DNA of 64,000 bases from Nothopassalora personata (lineage: Eukaryota > Ascomycota > Dothideomycetes > Mycosphaerellales > Mycosphaerellaceae): contig CM066298.1 in assembly GCA_033816765.1 (NCBI GenBank), forward strand, positions 434,001 through 498,000, written 5' to 3'. The notes beneath the pieces were generated by a model, which had not been told where the DNA came from, made no database searches, and was given only the letters and a program-made list of their open reading frames with translations. Shown piece after piece: positions 9,599 through 19,932 of the stretch. Position numbers and translations under genes: made by a program. Each line of letters begins with the position of its first letter. The stretch's first letter is position 1.

Positions 9599-12202
9599 AT
9601 GTTACGCCCCGCGACTCCGCTCTCCATCATCTTCCTCGTCGCCTTCGTGCTCCTGCTGCTGAGCACCCTATCGACGCCCGTCATACAAGGCATCCCGTTG
9701 GGCAGCTTCCAAGGATACAACTTTGGCGTGCTGGGATACTGCAAAGGAGACGTCTGCAAGGGGCCACAGATTGGATACAGTACAGGTGCGCATTGCTAAC
9801 GATTTGTGTGACGCTCTGATACTAGACCTGACAGATCCAGATGGCCTCTTTAGTGGTTCAAATCCCGATGCCGACTTCTCCCTTCCCTCCTCGACACGAA
9901 ACAGCCTGTCGTCGATTCTCGTCGTCCACCCGATTGCTGCTTTGCTATGTTTGATATGCCTGGGCCTGGGCATAGCCGCGCATTTCCATGGCCCATCGCA
10001 CTCGCCGCGCTACCTTCTGGCGCTGCTCATTCTCACCATCCCGACTCTGCTTGTCACGCTGCTCGCTTTCCTCGTCGACATTTTGCTTTTCGTGCCGCAC
10101 ATGCAATGGGGTGGCTGGATCGTGCTGGCGGCTACAATCCTCATCATTGCCTCCAGTATAGTAACATGCGCCATGAGACGGACATTGGTCAGTCGGAAAG
10201 CCAGGAAGAAGCGCATTGCGGAGAATGCCGACATGAGTGGCCAGAACTACTACGAAAACCTGGCTCAGAACCGCATGATGGCCGATTCACTGCCCAGGGC
10301 GGATAGTCCTCCGCCCATGAGCGGTAGCACGGCTGTGGATAAGAACGGCGGCTCGACCTTTGCCACTTATGAGGTGAAGAGGCAGGAGACCATGAGCGAC
10401 GGCGGCGGGAGGAGGAGTCAGGATGATAGGACACCTCTGGATCCGACCCGCGACCCAAGCATACGATCAACGAGCACGAACGGCGGAAGAACACCGTACG
10501 CGCAGGATCCAATGCCACCGCCGATGCCAATGGACGGCCGGCCAAGATATGAGAACCAGAATGGTATGCCGAGACGGCCGAGCAGAGATGAATACGGCAA
10601 TCCAATCCCGCCAGGCGCTGAGATGGGAGCAATGGCAGCCGCAGGATCGAGACGTCAGGGCTCGCAAGGCTCTCTTGGCTCAAACCCATCACAGCGGTCG
10701 AACGGCTATGCTCGAGGCAGAGGCGGCTACGGCCCTCCTCCACGTGGCTACGGACCTCCGAGAGGTGCAAGAGGTGCGTATGGACCCCCACGAGGCGGAC
10801 GTGGAGGATATGGTGGCCCACCGCCTCCTGGCTTCTACCGTGGACGAGGAGGACCACCGCCTGGTATGATGGGTCGTGGGGGACCTCCACCAATGATGGG
10901 TCGCGGCGGTCCACCTCCGCCTGGGTACGGGTATGACCACAGCTATGGACCTCCACGATCTGGACCTTCACCTTCGTACGATCAGCCTCCACCACCCATG
11001 ACTATGCCAAACCACGACCCGTCTGTAGCTGGACCGATACTGGCGGATGGCATTGGTCAAGCCATCGAGATGGACGAACGTCATGGCAGCCCGCAGCGAG
11101 GAAGCCCAGCGCCTGTGAACCGTGCCTACGAGAATGGACAGTATGGCCTCAGAGCCAGCGACGCAGATGTCGCTGGTATGATTGGCTTACAGCAGGGACA
11201 AGACCAGCATGATGCAGCACCTCATACACTATCGCCGCCTCCTCAAGGTGGCGCGAGGGGAAGTGATTTGCGAAGTGCCTCGAGCATATACTCTGACCAG
11301 TAAGTTAAATAAAGTTTCGTGGCTATGAGCATAGCTAACAGCCTGGCAGGACATATGTGCCACCTCGTACCCAGTGGAGCGCAATGCCCTCGCCGCTCGA
11401 GCATGGTCAGCATGAGAACGGTCTGCTCTCGCGCAACACATTAGACACCAACACCTCGAGCTCATCGGGTGACCATTCTTCCGGTCTGCCTTCATCAAGA
11501 GTACTGCCACTCTCTCCAGTGCCAGCATCACCCACCGGCACATCTGTACGTGGCAGACATAGTCCTCGCCACAATCGAGCTGGCAGTGAGCCTTACTACG
11601 AGGATGTGGATCCTCGCTTTGCAGAAGAGCCGAACCCATCAGCGTTTCATGCTATGAGTCCGACGGATGATATGGCGCCTCACCACGGCGTGCGGGACAG
11701 CGGGATACCGAATGCTCTCACACCGGGCCCTGGTCAAGCCGCGCACAACCAAGGTAACCAACACTTGAGTCCTGAGGCCGACGCCACGAACGCAGCTGAT
11801 CACGGCATTAGCCCACCGTCTGTAGAAGGACGACCTGCTTCGGACAACTCGACTGGTCATTTGGAACCCATTCCGGATGGGGCGAGATCTCCTGGGGCGG
11901 GTAGTGAAGCTTCACACTTTACTTCTATAAGTCAGCGAGGTATCAATCCAAACTGGAGACCTGGTCCACCCGGTAGCTATGCAGGGAGCAATCTAGGTCC
12001 GAATGGCAGCTCAGCTTCCGCAGTTCAGAGGAGGAGGGAGGATACTATCCTCTCTGCGAATCCGGACTTCTCGATTCCTGGCGTCGGACTGGGCGGTAGA
12101 GGCAGAGGGCGAGGAAGGGGCAGAGGCGGCACGAATGCACTTCCGCCTAGTGCGTTAGGAGGTGGGTTGACTCCTGCAGGACGTTATCCAACGGACATCT
12201 AG
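9599..12202 (+). CDS. palI: PalI/Rim9-family ambient pH-signalling membrane protein
   Basis: Three exons, 9599-9785, 9826-11299 and 11350-12202, keep frame and give 837 residues. The introns are only 40 and 50 bases; the first uses GTGCGC and both contain GCTAAC. The N-terminus has a first transmembrane helix (SIIFLVAFVLLLLSTLSTPV), an extracellular Cys-containing loop (GVLGYCKGDVCKG), and three further helices around residues 100-195, as in SUR7/PalI proteins. The long cytoplasmic tail is Gly/Pro/Arg-rich with GYGPPPRG- and GRGGPPP-type repeats and ends in GRGRGRGRGG. In known fungi PalI/Rim9 acts at the plasma membrane beside the PalH sensor in the pathway that activates PacC. The TAG at 12200-12202 is taken as the stop, but the frame stays open for 109 more codons (next entry). 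Confidence 0.85.
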
Positions 12203-12532
12203 GCGACGTCCATACCTGCGACCTGGAAGCGGAGCGAATGGAACGCCGAAACGTGGACGCCGAGGATGAGCAAAAAGTACAAGATCAGGACGCCGAAGGC
12301 TATACATTCGGAGTATGGGACCAAGTCCATGATGAGCATGTCGGCGGGTACGAGACGGGCTTTGTCGATGGCGAACTCGATCGATTCGTTCTCGACGCTG
12401 GACTACACTCTCCCGCCACGCTTTAAGAGTATGCCCGGCAGGTTAAGTTCTCTGCAGCGCGCTGGGACCATGCAGACTATGTCGAGTCTGGGCTCGAAGA
12501 CTCGGTCTGGGCTGAATATGGTGTGGGATTAA
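12203..12532 (+). other. Open in-frame extension downstream of the palI TAG
   Basis: After the TAG at 12200 the same frame runs for 109 codons to a TGA at 12530-12532. Its translation looks protein-like: Ser/Thr/Met-rich, with TLPPRFKSMPGRLSSLQR and a tidy end (SKTRSGLNMVWD). It might be a former C-terminus cut off by a CAG to TAG change, a readthrough extension, or an exon reached by splicing I cannot settle; one candidate intron, 12166-12202, would end at this TAG but shifts frame to an early stop. Chance openness in GC-rich DNA is also possible. Confidence 0.4.
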
Positions 12533-13138
12533 TTCTGCGGACTGTGTTGATGACTGCTCAAACATTCTTCCTCTGCTGCTTTGTGTTCTTCTAGTTCTCT
12601 GCCAGGGCGGCAATAGCGTGGCGTTATTTCCTTTGGGGTTAAGGGCTGTGCATAGATATACGATCGAGCCATCACAGCTCTCGATATGGGTAGGAATTGG
12701 CCATGAATGTAGCTCTGTTATCGAGCTTGGAATGATGAAAACCATCTCGACATTGTAGCCACAGCTTGCGGATCACCTGACGCCCGCCCCGAAGGCGCAC
12801 AGCTCGACGATGACTTGTAAAGGATATTGCACTTCCATGTCCACGAAGCAGTGACATCGCTGTACCGTAGCTCCCTGACCTACGGATCCTCGAAGGCGTG
12901 ACAGTCGGACCATTGCTTACAACCACGAGTACGAAGGTACCGCTTACCCGACTGACCCCGCAGGTAATCCTCAGGAACATCGGGATGCATCATCTCTCTT
13001 TCCCATCGATAACACAAACCTCAATCTTAACCTCATTCAGAGTGCTCTCTCTCCCTCCACCAGACCAGACCAGACCAGACCAGCAACACAGAAACCCCAG
13101 CCGGACGCATCACCACCACCACCACCACCACCACCACC
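12533..13138. other. Intergenic region with CCAGA and CAC repeats before the NIPSNAP-like gene
   Basis: No gene recognised. A short tandem of about five CCAGA-like units lies at about 13060-13084, and a run of CAC triplets (about 13108-13138) ends directly at the ATG of the next gene, so it would be in its 5' leader. Confidence 0.6.
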
Positions 13139-13617
13139 ATGACAATCTACGAACTCCGCATCTACACCACAGTTCCCGGCCGTCTTCCCGCCCTTCTCGC
13201 CCGTTTCGAAAACCATACTCTCCAACTCTGGGAGAAGCACGGCATCAAGCAAGTCGGGTTTTGGTACGTTACGTCAACAACCTGCTCTCGTCTCGTCTCT
13301 CCCCATCCCTCCCTCCCTCCCTCCTCCACCCAACAACCCCTTCCTCCCTCCCCCCTCCCCCCTCCCAAATAATTCTCACAAAACTCACATCCCTTCCCCC
13401 CTCTCCCAGGACCACCACAGTAGGCCCCAACTGCAACAACGAATTGACCTACCTCCTCGCATGGGACTCGCTGGCAGAGCGAGAACGGAAATGGGATAGC
13501 TTCGCTGTCGATCCCGAATGGATTCAAGTTAGGACCGCGAGTGAGAGGGATGGACCGATTAATGAGCGGGTGGCGAATTCGTTTTTGGCGCCGACGAGGT
13601 TTAGTGCGTTGCAGTGA
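13139..13617 (+). CDS. NIPSNAP-family small protein
   Basis: Two exons, 13139-13263 and 13410-13617, give 110 residues; the 146-base intron (GTACGT...CCCAG) is strongly pyrimidine-rich. The protein begins [20 protein letters not shown] and continues with [13 protein letters not shown], then, after the splice, [20 protein letters not shown] and a C-terminal FLAPTRFS. These are hallmarks of the NIPSNAP domain, a dimeric alpha/beta-barrel ferredoxin-like fold. Animal NIPSNAPs are mitochondrial and linked to mitophagy; the role of the short fungal single-domain forms is not established. I see no clear targeting sequence. Confidence 0.85.
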
Positions 13618-14186
13618 TTGGGAGGGGAGGAGGAAGACGCTGGGGGGAGAAGGGATTTGAGGTCCCCGGGGGGGGGGGGCCCGCGGGGGGGGGGGGCGGA
13701 GAGGAGTCTTTGGAGTGAGTGAATGAATGGAATTGTTGGAAGAGAGAACTTCTCGAGTAGGGACGGTACCGGGATGGAGAGGAGCGTCCTTGGTTACTGC
13801 GCAGCGGAGGGGAGCGACGCGGCTTGGTCTCGAGAGCGGTGCGGGTGAAATTATGTGGGTACACCTTCTGTGTTTTCTTCAAGGTCCCCCAAGCGTCGTT
13901 GTCGCTATTGTGCACCAGGCATTGAGCAAGCCACAGTGCAGCGTTTATCGTGAATCTTGAATGCACTGCCTGAAGGCCGCAGAGTCACTCTCGAATATGA
14001 TTTTCTGTTTAATGCGCCAGAGGCATGACGCAGCAGCTTAGATCAGCGTGTGGAAATTGGAAGTGATGGGACTTTATGCGGTCAACCAAGCTATCCAAGC
14101 GGTGTAGGTCCGTGGTCTCCAGCAGTAGCAAAGTACAGCATGTGACTAAATCCATGTGATGGTGCCATGCTGAGCAGAGTAACACT
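13618..14186. other. Intergenic region with long G tracts
   Basis: No gene is supported. Two runs of about 11-12 G residues flank CCCGC at about 13668-13697, a place where assemblies often err. The rest separates the convergent NIPSNAP-like and RNA-dependent RNA polymerase genes. Confidence 0.5.
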
Positions 14187-17100
14187 TCATCGCGAAGGTA
14201 TCCCCGCTACCTCCTCACCACCACCCACCAGATTATTCAAACGGTCCCAAGCAGATGGCTTGGCGTTAAGCTCAATCTCAACCACCTCGCCCTCGAAATC
14301 GCTTCCTGCTCCCTCTTCGTCGCCTTCCTCTGCTTCCTCCTCCACCTCCTCCAACGCCATGGCCGGTGGCTCTTCGTAGGAGAATAGCGGCGCGTTAGAC
14401 AGAGATTCGGTACGGCCGGGAACTGGAGCATGTCCAATGTTCGACGAAGTGCCAACAATACGATCGTCCAATCTCGGAAATGGCTCTGTTGCTGAGGTGG
14501 CAGAAACGGCTGCACGCGGCATAGCCTCAGAAATTTCACTCGAGTCAAGACGCATTGCGTCTGTGGGCAGACCAGCGTCCTTGTACAGTCGCAGCTTCCG
14601 CGGCACCACCTCTTCTGATGCCTCTGCACCACCGTCAGAGGTATCATGCTGGAAGACCTCGTTGCGGATGTCAACCTGGTCACCCACCGCAGTACTAGTT
14701 TCGACTTCAGTCGCAGGTGTATCAACACGCGCAATCTCACTGCCAGAGTCGTCGGCCCCGCTGTCGATCGCACTGTCGAAAGATCCCTCAACGGGTGCCA
14801 ACATCGAAGGGCCGGCGATAACGGTCACCTCACTGCCATCGACCCCGAGATCAAGGAGCTCACCTTGTTGGAAAAAGCTACCATCCATGGAGATTTCTGG
14901 TATAGGTGCAGGGGCGTGCTCGTCACCAAGCAGGTCATTGATTGGCTTTTTGATGCTGATCTTGGGCGGCAGGGTTGGTTTTGGCATGGCCTCGTGGCGA
15001 TCGATACCTTTGGTTGCAATCGATCCCAGCTCACGCGCAAAGATCCAAGGGAACGACATGAATGGCATGCCTTCGAATGTGCGTTGACGGATGGGGACCT
15101 CTCGACCTCCACGTACGATGGTTTGTGTGGTCTCCTCGAGCGCCGTACTCATCTCGTCTGCAGTGACCCGATACATGGCGACCAGGAAAGGCTTCATCTT
15201 CTCCCAATCACGAGTCTTGGAGTCGGTGCCGGCCCTCTCGTAGCACAGCTCTTGGTGCTGTTGGCGAAGATTGAAGGCCACCTCGCCCATGGTCTCGGCG
15301 AATTTGTAGTCGTTGATATCTTGGTGGTGCTCAAGCACGAATGTGGTGCACACCTCAAGCTCGGTCTTGATACCATGTTGTGCCATGATACGGCGTACAG
15401 CTTCGTCGTAGACTGCCTTGGCCTCACGTGCGTCAGCTAGCATCTGTTGGGTTGGCTCATATGCTGAAAGAATGCGGTCGTCGAACGGCATGCCCCAAGC
15501 AGGATCGACTGACTCTCGCTTGACTTCGTCGTACAGCTGTCCAAGAATCTTCTTAGAGTCATAGATCTTCTTCTTCGATTTGTTCTTCTGCTCAGACCAG
15601 TGTGGCCACATCCTGACCTTGAGATCTGCCGGCATGTGAGCTGGTACGCCGGTCTTGACGTAGTCAACAGCCATGGAGTGAAGGTTGGCCAACTCGATAC
15701 ACTTTTGGTCTTTGACACCATCGTCGAGGAGATCGGCCCAGTAGCGGTGAGCGGTCGCGATTCGAGCTAGATTGTCGTTCTTGATGTAATTGACGAAGAA
15801 TCTCGACATGTCCGCCACGGTGACTGCTCCGTCGCTGGTAGCTGGAGTAGGCGAAGTGTAGTCCATGGCCTCATGATTACGCTCTGGTGGGATCAGATCC
15901 TTGTCCCATATGACCATGAAGTCATCACCATCGAGGTCTCCACCAGAGCACATATTGGCCAGAGGACGATCGCCAGTGGTTGGCAGAATCACCTCATTCT
16001 TCTTGTGGTGAAGGTCTTTCACGTCGACGGCCCTCACGACTCGAACGTCACCTGGGTGCAGCGACGGGTTGCGAGCGAGCACGCAGACACTGAGGAGCAC
16101 TTTGTACTTGCCCGATGCGTCTGGATCTGGGATTTGCAGGAAGATCTCTGGTAAGTTCTCGTCGTCGTTAACATTACCATCAGGTATTGAGGTCTCGTAA
16201 TGACCACGCAGAATGCCAGTCTCATCAGGGCTGGCGATGCCGAAGAAGCCTTGCTCTACGAAGATGCGGGCCTTCTCCTTGAGGTATTTCAAGCTCCAGG
16301 CTCTCCATAAGCGCAAGCAAGTCAACGTGAAAGGGTCCTTGGTCTCCATGAAGCCGTCCATGATCATCGAGGCAAGGGTCAATGTCATTTGGTTATAGTC
16401 GATATTCTTTTGAAGGAGTATAAGAGCTTTCTTCTCATTTTCCATAGCCAGAGTGAAGTCTGTGAGCATGGCCTTCAGTTTGGTAACAAAGACATCGTCT
16501 GGGACGCCGAGGGCAGAAAGAACCAGAATGATTTGCATGTTCAGGTAGGCTGTGGAGTACTGTGAGATACGGCAGATCTCGAGACCAAACGTCTCGGCGG
16601 CGAACTTCTGCTGGCTTGGGCGAATCTGGATGGTCAGACCTCGAAGCGCAGGGTCAACAGACAAGACGCCCTTGCAGCCGGCGAGACGGAATTGGAATGC
16701 AGATGGATGGTCGTCATCGGAGTTTGGCAGTCCATAATGGTGCGCGATGAGCCGAGCCAAGAACGGAGAGATCTTGCCAGCTCCGTCTGTAAAGCAGTAG
16801 CCGTTGCGTGCAATGTCAGGGATCTTCTCGATGTTCACGGCGTGTGGGATGGAACGGGTTGTTGAGAAGCACTGTCCTAGCCGAGCGCAGTACTTGGCCA
16901 CGACATTGATGTGGGTAAAGTTGCCCATCCACTTCCGAATATCAGCAGCCGTGAGAGTGGCGGTTGAGGCAAAGAAGTAGGCACCATGCTCGCGAAACTG
17001 GGAGCTGCCAAAGGCGAGGAAATCGTAGACACGATCGCCGATCTTGATGCCATGGGTCATGGCTCGGCTGATACGTGAGAATACTTCGCTCTCGGAGTGG

Positions 17101-18815
17101 TCATCCTGAGGCCAGATCTTGCCCTTGTGGTTCTCATCCCGGAACTTTACGCGCAAGAAGCGATCCTCATACTGTTGGTATTGACGGATGACTCGATTCG
17201 AGGTTTCCAAGATTGGAGTGGCAAAGTGCAGCGTGGTTGGAGTAACAACAACTGCTGTAATCTTCGTGCAATAGCCTGGTCGCTTCTTCTGCACAACTGA
17301 CACCTGACTGTGCAGCCGGAGGACGTCGGACGGATTGTAGTACCGCTCTCGGCCATCTGCGACCTTCTCGAGTACCTTGACCGCACGTTCGGTCTCCATC
17401 CTGGCAAGTCTCTTCAGGAAATCTTGATCCATGTTGACTTCATGGAACACGCCGATGCTGAGGCATACCTCCAGCTGATAGCGAAGGGAGAAGGGCAAGT
17501 GCACCACCTCCTCTGCCATCTCTTGCAGCTCATCAAGGAAAGACGTCGGCCCCGATGCGTCGTGATTTGATGTGCCGAGCCAGTCCCATAACGTCTCCGC
17601 ACTTTGAAGCTCTACCTCAATCTCCTTGTGTCGATCAAGGGGAATGTTGTGTTCCGCCAAGGCTTGCACGATGTTCTGGAGGTTTTGGACTTGTGGAGTG
17701 TCCCAGAGCTTGCTCTCAAACGTCAGCTGGTACGTCAGCCAACGACCGATGTCGATACAGACGTCGTGCTTGCGTAGTTCAACACAGCTCTTCCTGCCTG
17801 ATGGGTTGAAGTCGACATCTGTCTGGCGAAACCATATCTTCTGATCATTCCAGTATGTTGCCTTCGGGTCGTGCGTCTCGTAGACCTTGCTTGTCTTCCG
17901 GAATACGAGCGGTGGACTGTCGATCGACAGCACGATGGTGTGGAATCTGTGGTTATCTGGCATCTTGCAGCGGGCCTCGCTGATCTGAGCAGGATTGATG
18001 CGAACCTTGAAAAGGTGTTCGACCGTGCGTGATTCTCCAGTAGGTGTTGGAATGACAACTTCGATCGGGAACTCCAGAAAGAGGGCCTTCATCTGTAAGT
18101 CCAAGACGAGTTGCGGCTGGTTCGTACGAGTTGGCTGCGCTGTGAAGAAGCTCGTCATGATGTTCTCGGTGCGCATGACACCAAAGTCGATCTCCTGAAG
18201 TGGGATGGACATGCGTTCTGGGAGTGACATCTTGCCGCTGGGCATCTTGTGCATGAAGACCGGGTTCGTCTCGTTTCTGCAAGCGATTGAGCGGTGCACA
18301 CCTCTCGAGTCAATGCCGTGAACCGGACGGTTCGCCCAGAGAGTGTCATCAGGAGCCGGGCGGAACGTCAGGTTGGCACGTTTGCCTCGCGTGCCACGGT
18401 CCTGGAGCTCCACGCGTGAGATGTTACCGAAGCGCTCGAAGTGCTTGTAGACGTCCAAGGTGGTCCACTCGCGTGGCAGTCCCATAGCATAGACTCGTAA
18501 CTCGAGAGGGTTGCTTGCCGCGCGGTGGCGTGGAGGTGGTCGATAGCTGGCCATGTTGCTGGTTGGCGGTGGTTGTGGCTGATATGGTGGGTCACTTGCA
18601 GTTTGGCGGCGGTGTTGAGGTACTGCAGGGCGACCTTGTGGTGGTGAGCGAAATGGTGGACGTGCTGGACTGGTGTAGTTCCGCCGCTGGCCGCTGTTGG
18701 ACTGTGAACGCGCGTGTGGTGGTGTAGCACGCGTGTGAGGTGGTGTTTTGCTGCGGCTCGAAGAGGAGATTGAAGAAGAAGGTGGTGTGGGGGACAGGAG
18801 ATTGTGGAAGTCCAT
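14187..18815 (-). CDS. RNA-dependent RNA polymerase of the gene-silencing type, with RRM
   Basis: An intronless gene of 1542 residues from ATG 18815 (MDFHNLLSPTPP). The frame continues upstream to 18875 only through GTG and non-ATG codons, so the inner ATG is chosen. Residues 1-100 are disordered and rich in Ser, Pro and Arg. An RRM follows at about 103-165 (LELRVYAMGLPREWTTLDVY), then the RdRP domain. The catalytic loop is CSGGDLDGDDFMVIW at 15950-15906, giving the DxDGD triad at about residues 960, 962 and 964. The last 250 residues are acidic and disordered. The family makes double-stranded RNA for Dicer in quelling, meiotic silencing or small-RNA heterochromatin (QDE-1, SAD-1, Rdp1 relatives); which of these applies cannot be read from the sequence. 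All key residues appear intact. Confidence 0.93.
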   Translation of the reverse strand: MDFHNLLSPTPPSSSISSSSRSKTPPHTRATPPHARSQSNSGQRRNYTSPARPPFRSPPQGRPAVPQHRRQTASDPPYQPQPPPTSNMASYRPPPRHRAASNPLELRVYAMGLPREWTTLDVYKHFERFGNISRVELQDRGTRGKRANLTFRPAPDDTLWANRPVHGIDSRGVHRSIACRNETNPVFMHKMPSGKMSLPERMSIPLQEIDFGVMRTENIMTSFFTAQPTRTNQPQLVLDLQMKALFLEFPIEVVIPTPTGESRTVEHLFKVRINPAQISEARCKMPDNHRFHTIVLSIDSPPLVFRKTSKVYETHDPKATYWNDQKIWFRQTDVDFNPSGRKSCVELRKHDVCIDIGRWLTYQLTFESKLWDTPQVQNLQNIVQALAEHNIPLDRHKEIEVELQSAETLWDWLGTSNHDASGPTSFLDELQEMAEEVVHLPFSLRYQLEVCLSIGVFHEVNMDQDFLKRLARMETERAVKVLEKVADGRERYYNPSDVLRLHSQVSVVQKKRPGYCTKITAVVVTPTTLHFATPILETSNRVIRQYQQYEDRFLRVKFRDENHKGKIWPQDDHSESEVFSRISRAMTHGIKIGDRVYDFLAFGSSQFREHGAYFFASTATLTAADIRKWMGNFTHINVVAKYCARLGQCFSTTRSIPHAVNIEKIPDIARNGYCFTDGAGKISPFLARLIAHHYGLPNSDDDHPSAFQFRLAGCKGVLSVDPALRGLTIQIRPSQQKFAAETFGLEICRISQYSTAYLNMQIILVLSALGVPDDVFVTKLKAMLTDFTLAMENEKKALILLQKNIDYNQMTLTLASMIMDGFMETKDPFTLTCLRLWRAWSLKYLKEKARIFVEQGFFGIASPDETGILRGHYETSIPDGNVNDDENLPEIFLQIPDPDASGKYKVLLSVCVLARNPSLHPGDVRVVRAVDVKDLHHKKNEVILPTTGDRPLANMCSGGDLDGDDFMVIWDKDLIPPERNHEAMDYTSPTPATSDGAVTVADMSRFFVNYIKNDNLARIATAHRYWADLLDDGVKDQKCIELANLHSMAVDYVKTGVPAHMPADLKVRMWPHWSEQKNKSKKKIYDSKKILGQLYDEVKRESVDPAWGMPFDDRILSAYEPTQQMLADAREAKAVYDEAVRRIMAQHGIKTELEVCTTFVLEHHQDINDYKFAETMGEVAFNLRQQHQELCYERAGTDSKTRDWEKMKPFLVAMYRVTADEMSTALEETTQTIVRGGREVPIRQRTFEGMPFMSFPWIFARELGSIATKGIDRHEAMPKPTLPPKISIKKPINDLLGDEHAPAPIPEISMDGSFFQQGELLDLGVDGSEVTVIAGPSMLAPVEGSFDSAIDSGADDSGSEIARVDTPATEVETSTAVGDQVDIRNEVFQHDTSDGGAEASEEVVPRKLRLYKDAGLPTDAMRLDSSEISEAMPRAAVSATSATEPFPRLDDRIVGTSSNIGHAPVPGRTESLSNAPLFSYEEPPAMALEEVEEEAEEGDEEGAGSDFEGEVVEIELNAKPSAWDRLNNLVGGGEEVAGIPSR

Positions 18816-19053
18816 GGTGTCGTTGTCGCTTCGACGACCAGACCTTGAGGCGCTGACACGAGGGCGGCAATGCACTGTTGGGCTGTAAGTGGTGGTGCTC
18901 TGGAGATCGAGGAAAGGGGGTGTTGTTTTCAGAAGTGCTCAAGAAGGAAGTCGGCCTTGGTGGCGAGGCAATGATGCAAGCATCAGGCAGACGTGATAGC
19001 ATAATACACCCATCTGCCACCCGTACTTTTCACATCCTTCCCGTTGCATTCAT

Positions 19054-19499
19054 TCAACCTGATGTAAGATGGTGCGGTGCATGCTTACCGTTTTGATCTG
19101 CACTTGTGGCACTGAACGTTGTTGGAGCGCTGCGTAGCTCCTTCTGCTCGTTGCCCATCTCGAGATCCCACTCGATCTCCTCGATAATGCTCTGCACGGT
19201 GGACTGGAGGCCTTCGCAGTACATTGTCGGCAATGTCCAGATGATGGCTTTCTTCGTACGCGGTCTGTCTTGATTCCGTTTGCTTGCATATGCAGGGATC
19301 CGGCGGCCACGGTGTTTGCCTGACTTTATGTCAGAAGTAGCGACAAAGGTCAGTACTCAGTACTGCCGCTGCCACGTCGCTTCAATGCGTCGAGTCGCTT
19401 ACGAAGATTCGAGGCAGCGGTACGAGTTCCTAAGTTCTCATGAATGCACGCGGAGCAGTATGCCGACTGGGTTATGGCCATCTGAAACACCGACCTCAT
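19054..19499 (-). CDS. Unrecognised small protein B (two-exon model)
   Basis: Exons 19499-19403 and 19319-19054 join in phase across an 83-base intron (GTAAGC...GTCAG, with TACTGAC as branch site) to give 120 residues. The second exon looks truly coding: a basic start (KHRGRRIPAYASKRNQDRP), then IIWTLPTMYCEGLQSTVQ and an acidic helix (IIEEIEWDLEMGNEQKEL). A GTAAGC at 19088 could start another intron. No family is recognised. It begins only 8 bases beyond the stop of small gene A, so A and B may be one gene whose joining intron I have misjudged (a 35-base GTATGT...GAG intron would keep frame). It is just upstream of the RNA-dependent RNA polymerase, on the same strand. Confidence 0.4.
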
Positions 19500-19507
19500 G
19501 TCGAATT

Positions 19508-19850
19508 TCACTTTTCACCCATAACATACCGCCTCTGCTCACCCCCAGCCTCGCGCCGCAGCCCCTGCTCACGAACATGCTCACCCGCCTCATGTAGCTT
19601 CCCAGCTTGCTCATTAAGCTGTTTGGCCTTGAAGACATGCTCCATACTAATCGGCGGCCGCTTCTTGTATCCCTTCATTTTGCGATTCATTTCCCTAACC
19701 AGTGCCGCCTAGATTGCCCGTCATGTATCAGTCTTGATAGCCGCGACAGCGCTTCAGCACCTCAGACAGGCGAGGGGAGCGTGAGGGATGCGACGCGCAA
19801 CTCACCGACAAACGCTCCAGAATCCACTGCGGCTCGGATTTTGAGCTCAT
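19508..19850 (-). CDS. Unrecognised small basic protein A (two-exon model)
   Basis: Exons 19850-19806 and 19708-19508 join in phase 0 over a 97-base intron (GTGAGT...ATCTAG, with ACTGAT near the 3' end) and encode 81 residues: MSSKSEPQWILERLS, then AALVREMNRKMKGYKKRPP, then a charged helical stretch around MEHVFKAKQLNEQAGKLHE. Lys/Arg/Glu-rich composition and a regular helix suggest a real small protein, but I do not recognise a family. Its start is 82 bases downstream of the TOK channel stop codon, on the same strand. Confidence 0.45.
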
Positions 19851-19932
19851 GAGGGGAGACTCGTCGGATAGCCATGACCAATCTCCAAGTGATGCGGCAG
19901 TGTCGTGTCGTTTGAATTGGTGCGCCTGGGAG

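Noticed and set aside
18816..18875. N-terminal extension of the RNA-dependent RNA polymerase from 18875
   Set aside because: The codon at 18875 is GTG, with no ATG before an upstream stop. No donor of suitable phase was found to splice exon 19319-19089 to this frame. ATG 18815 is the simplest start.
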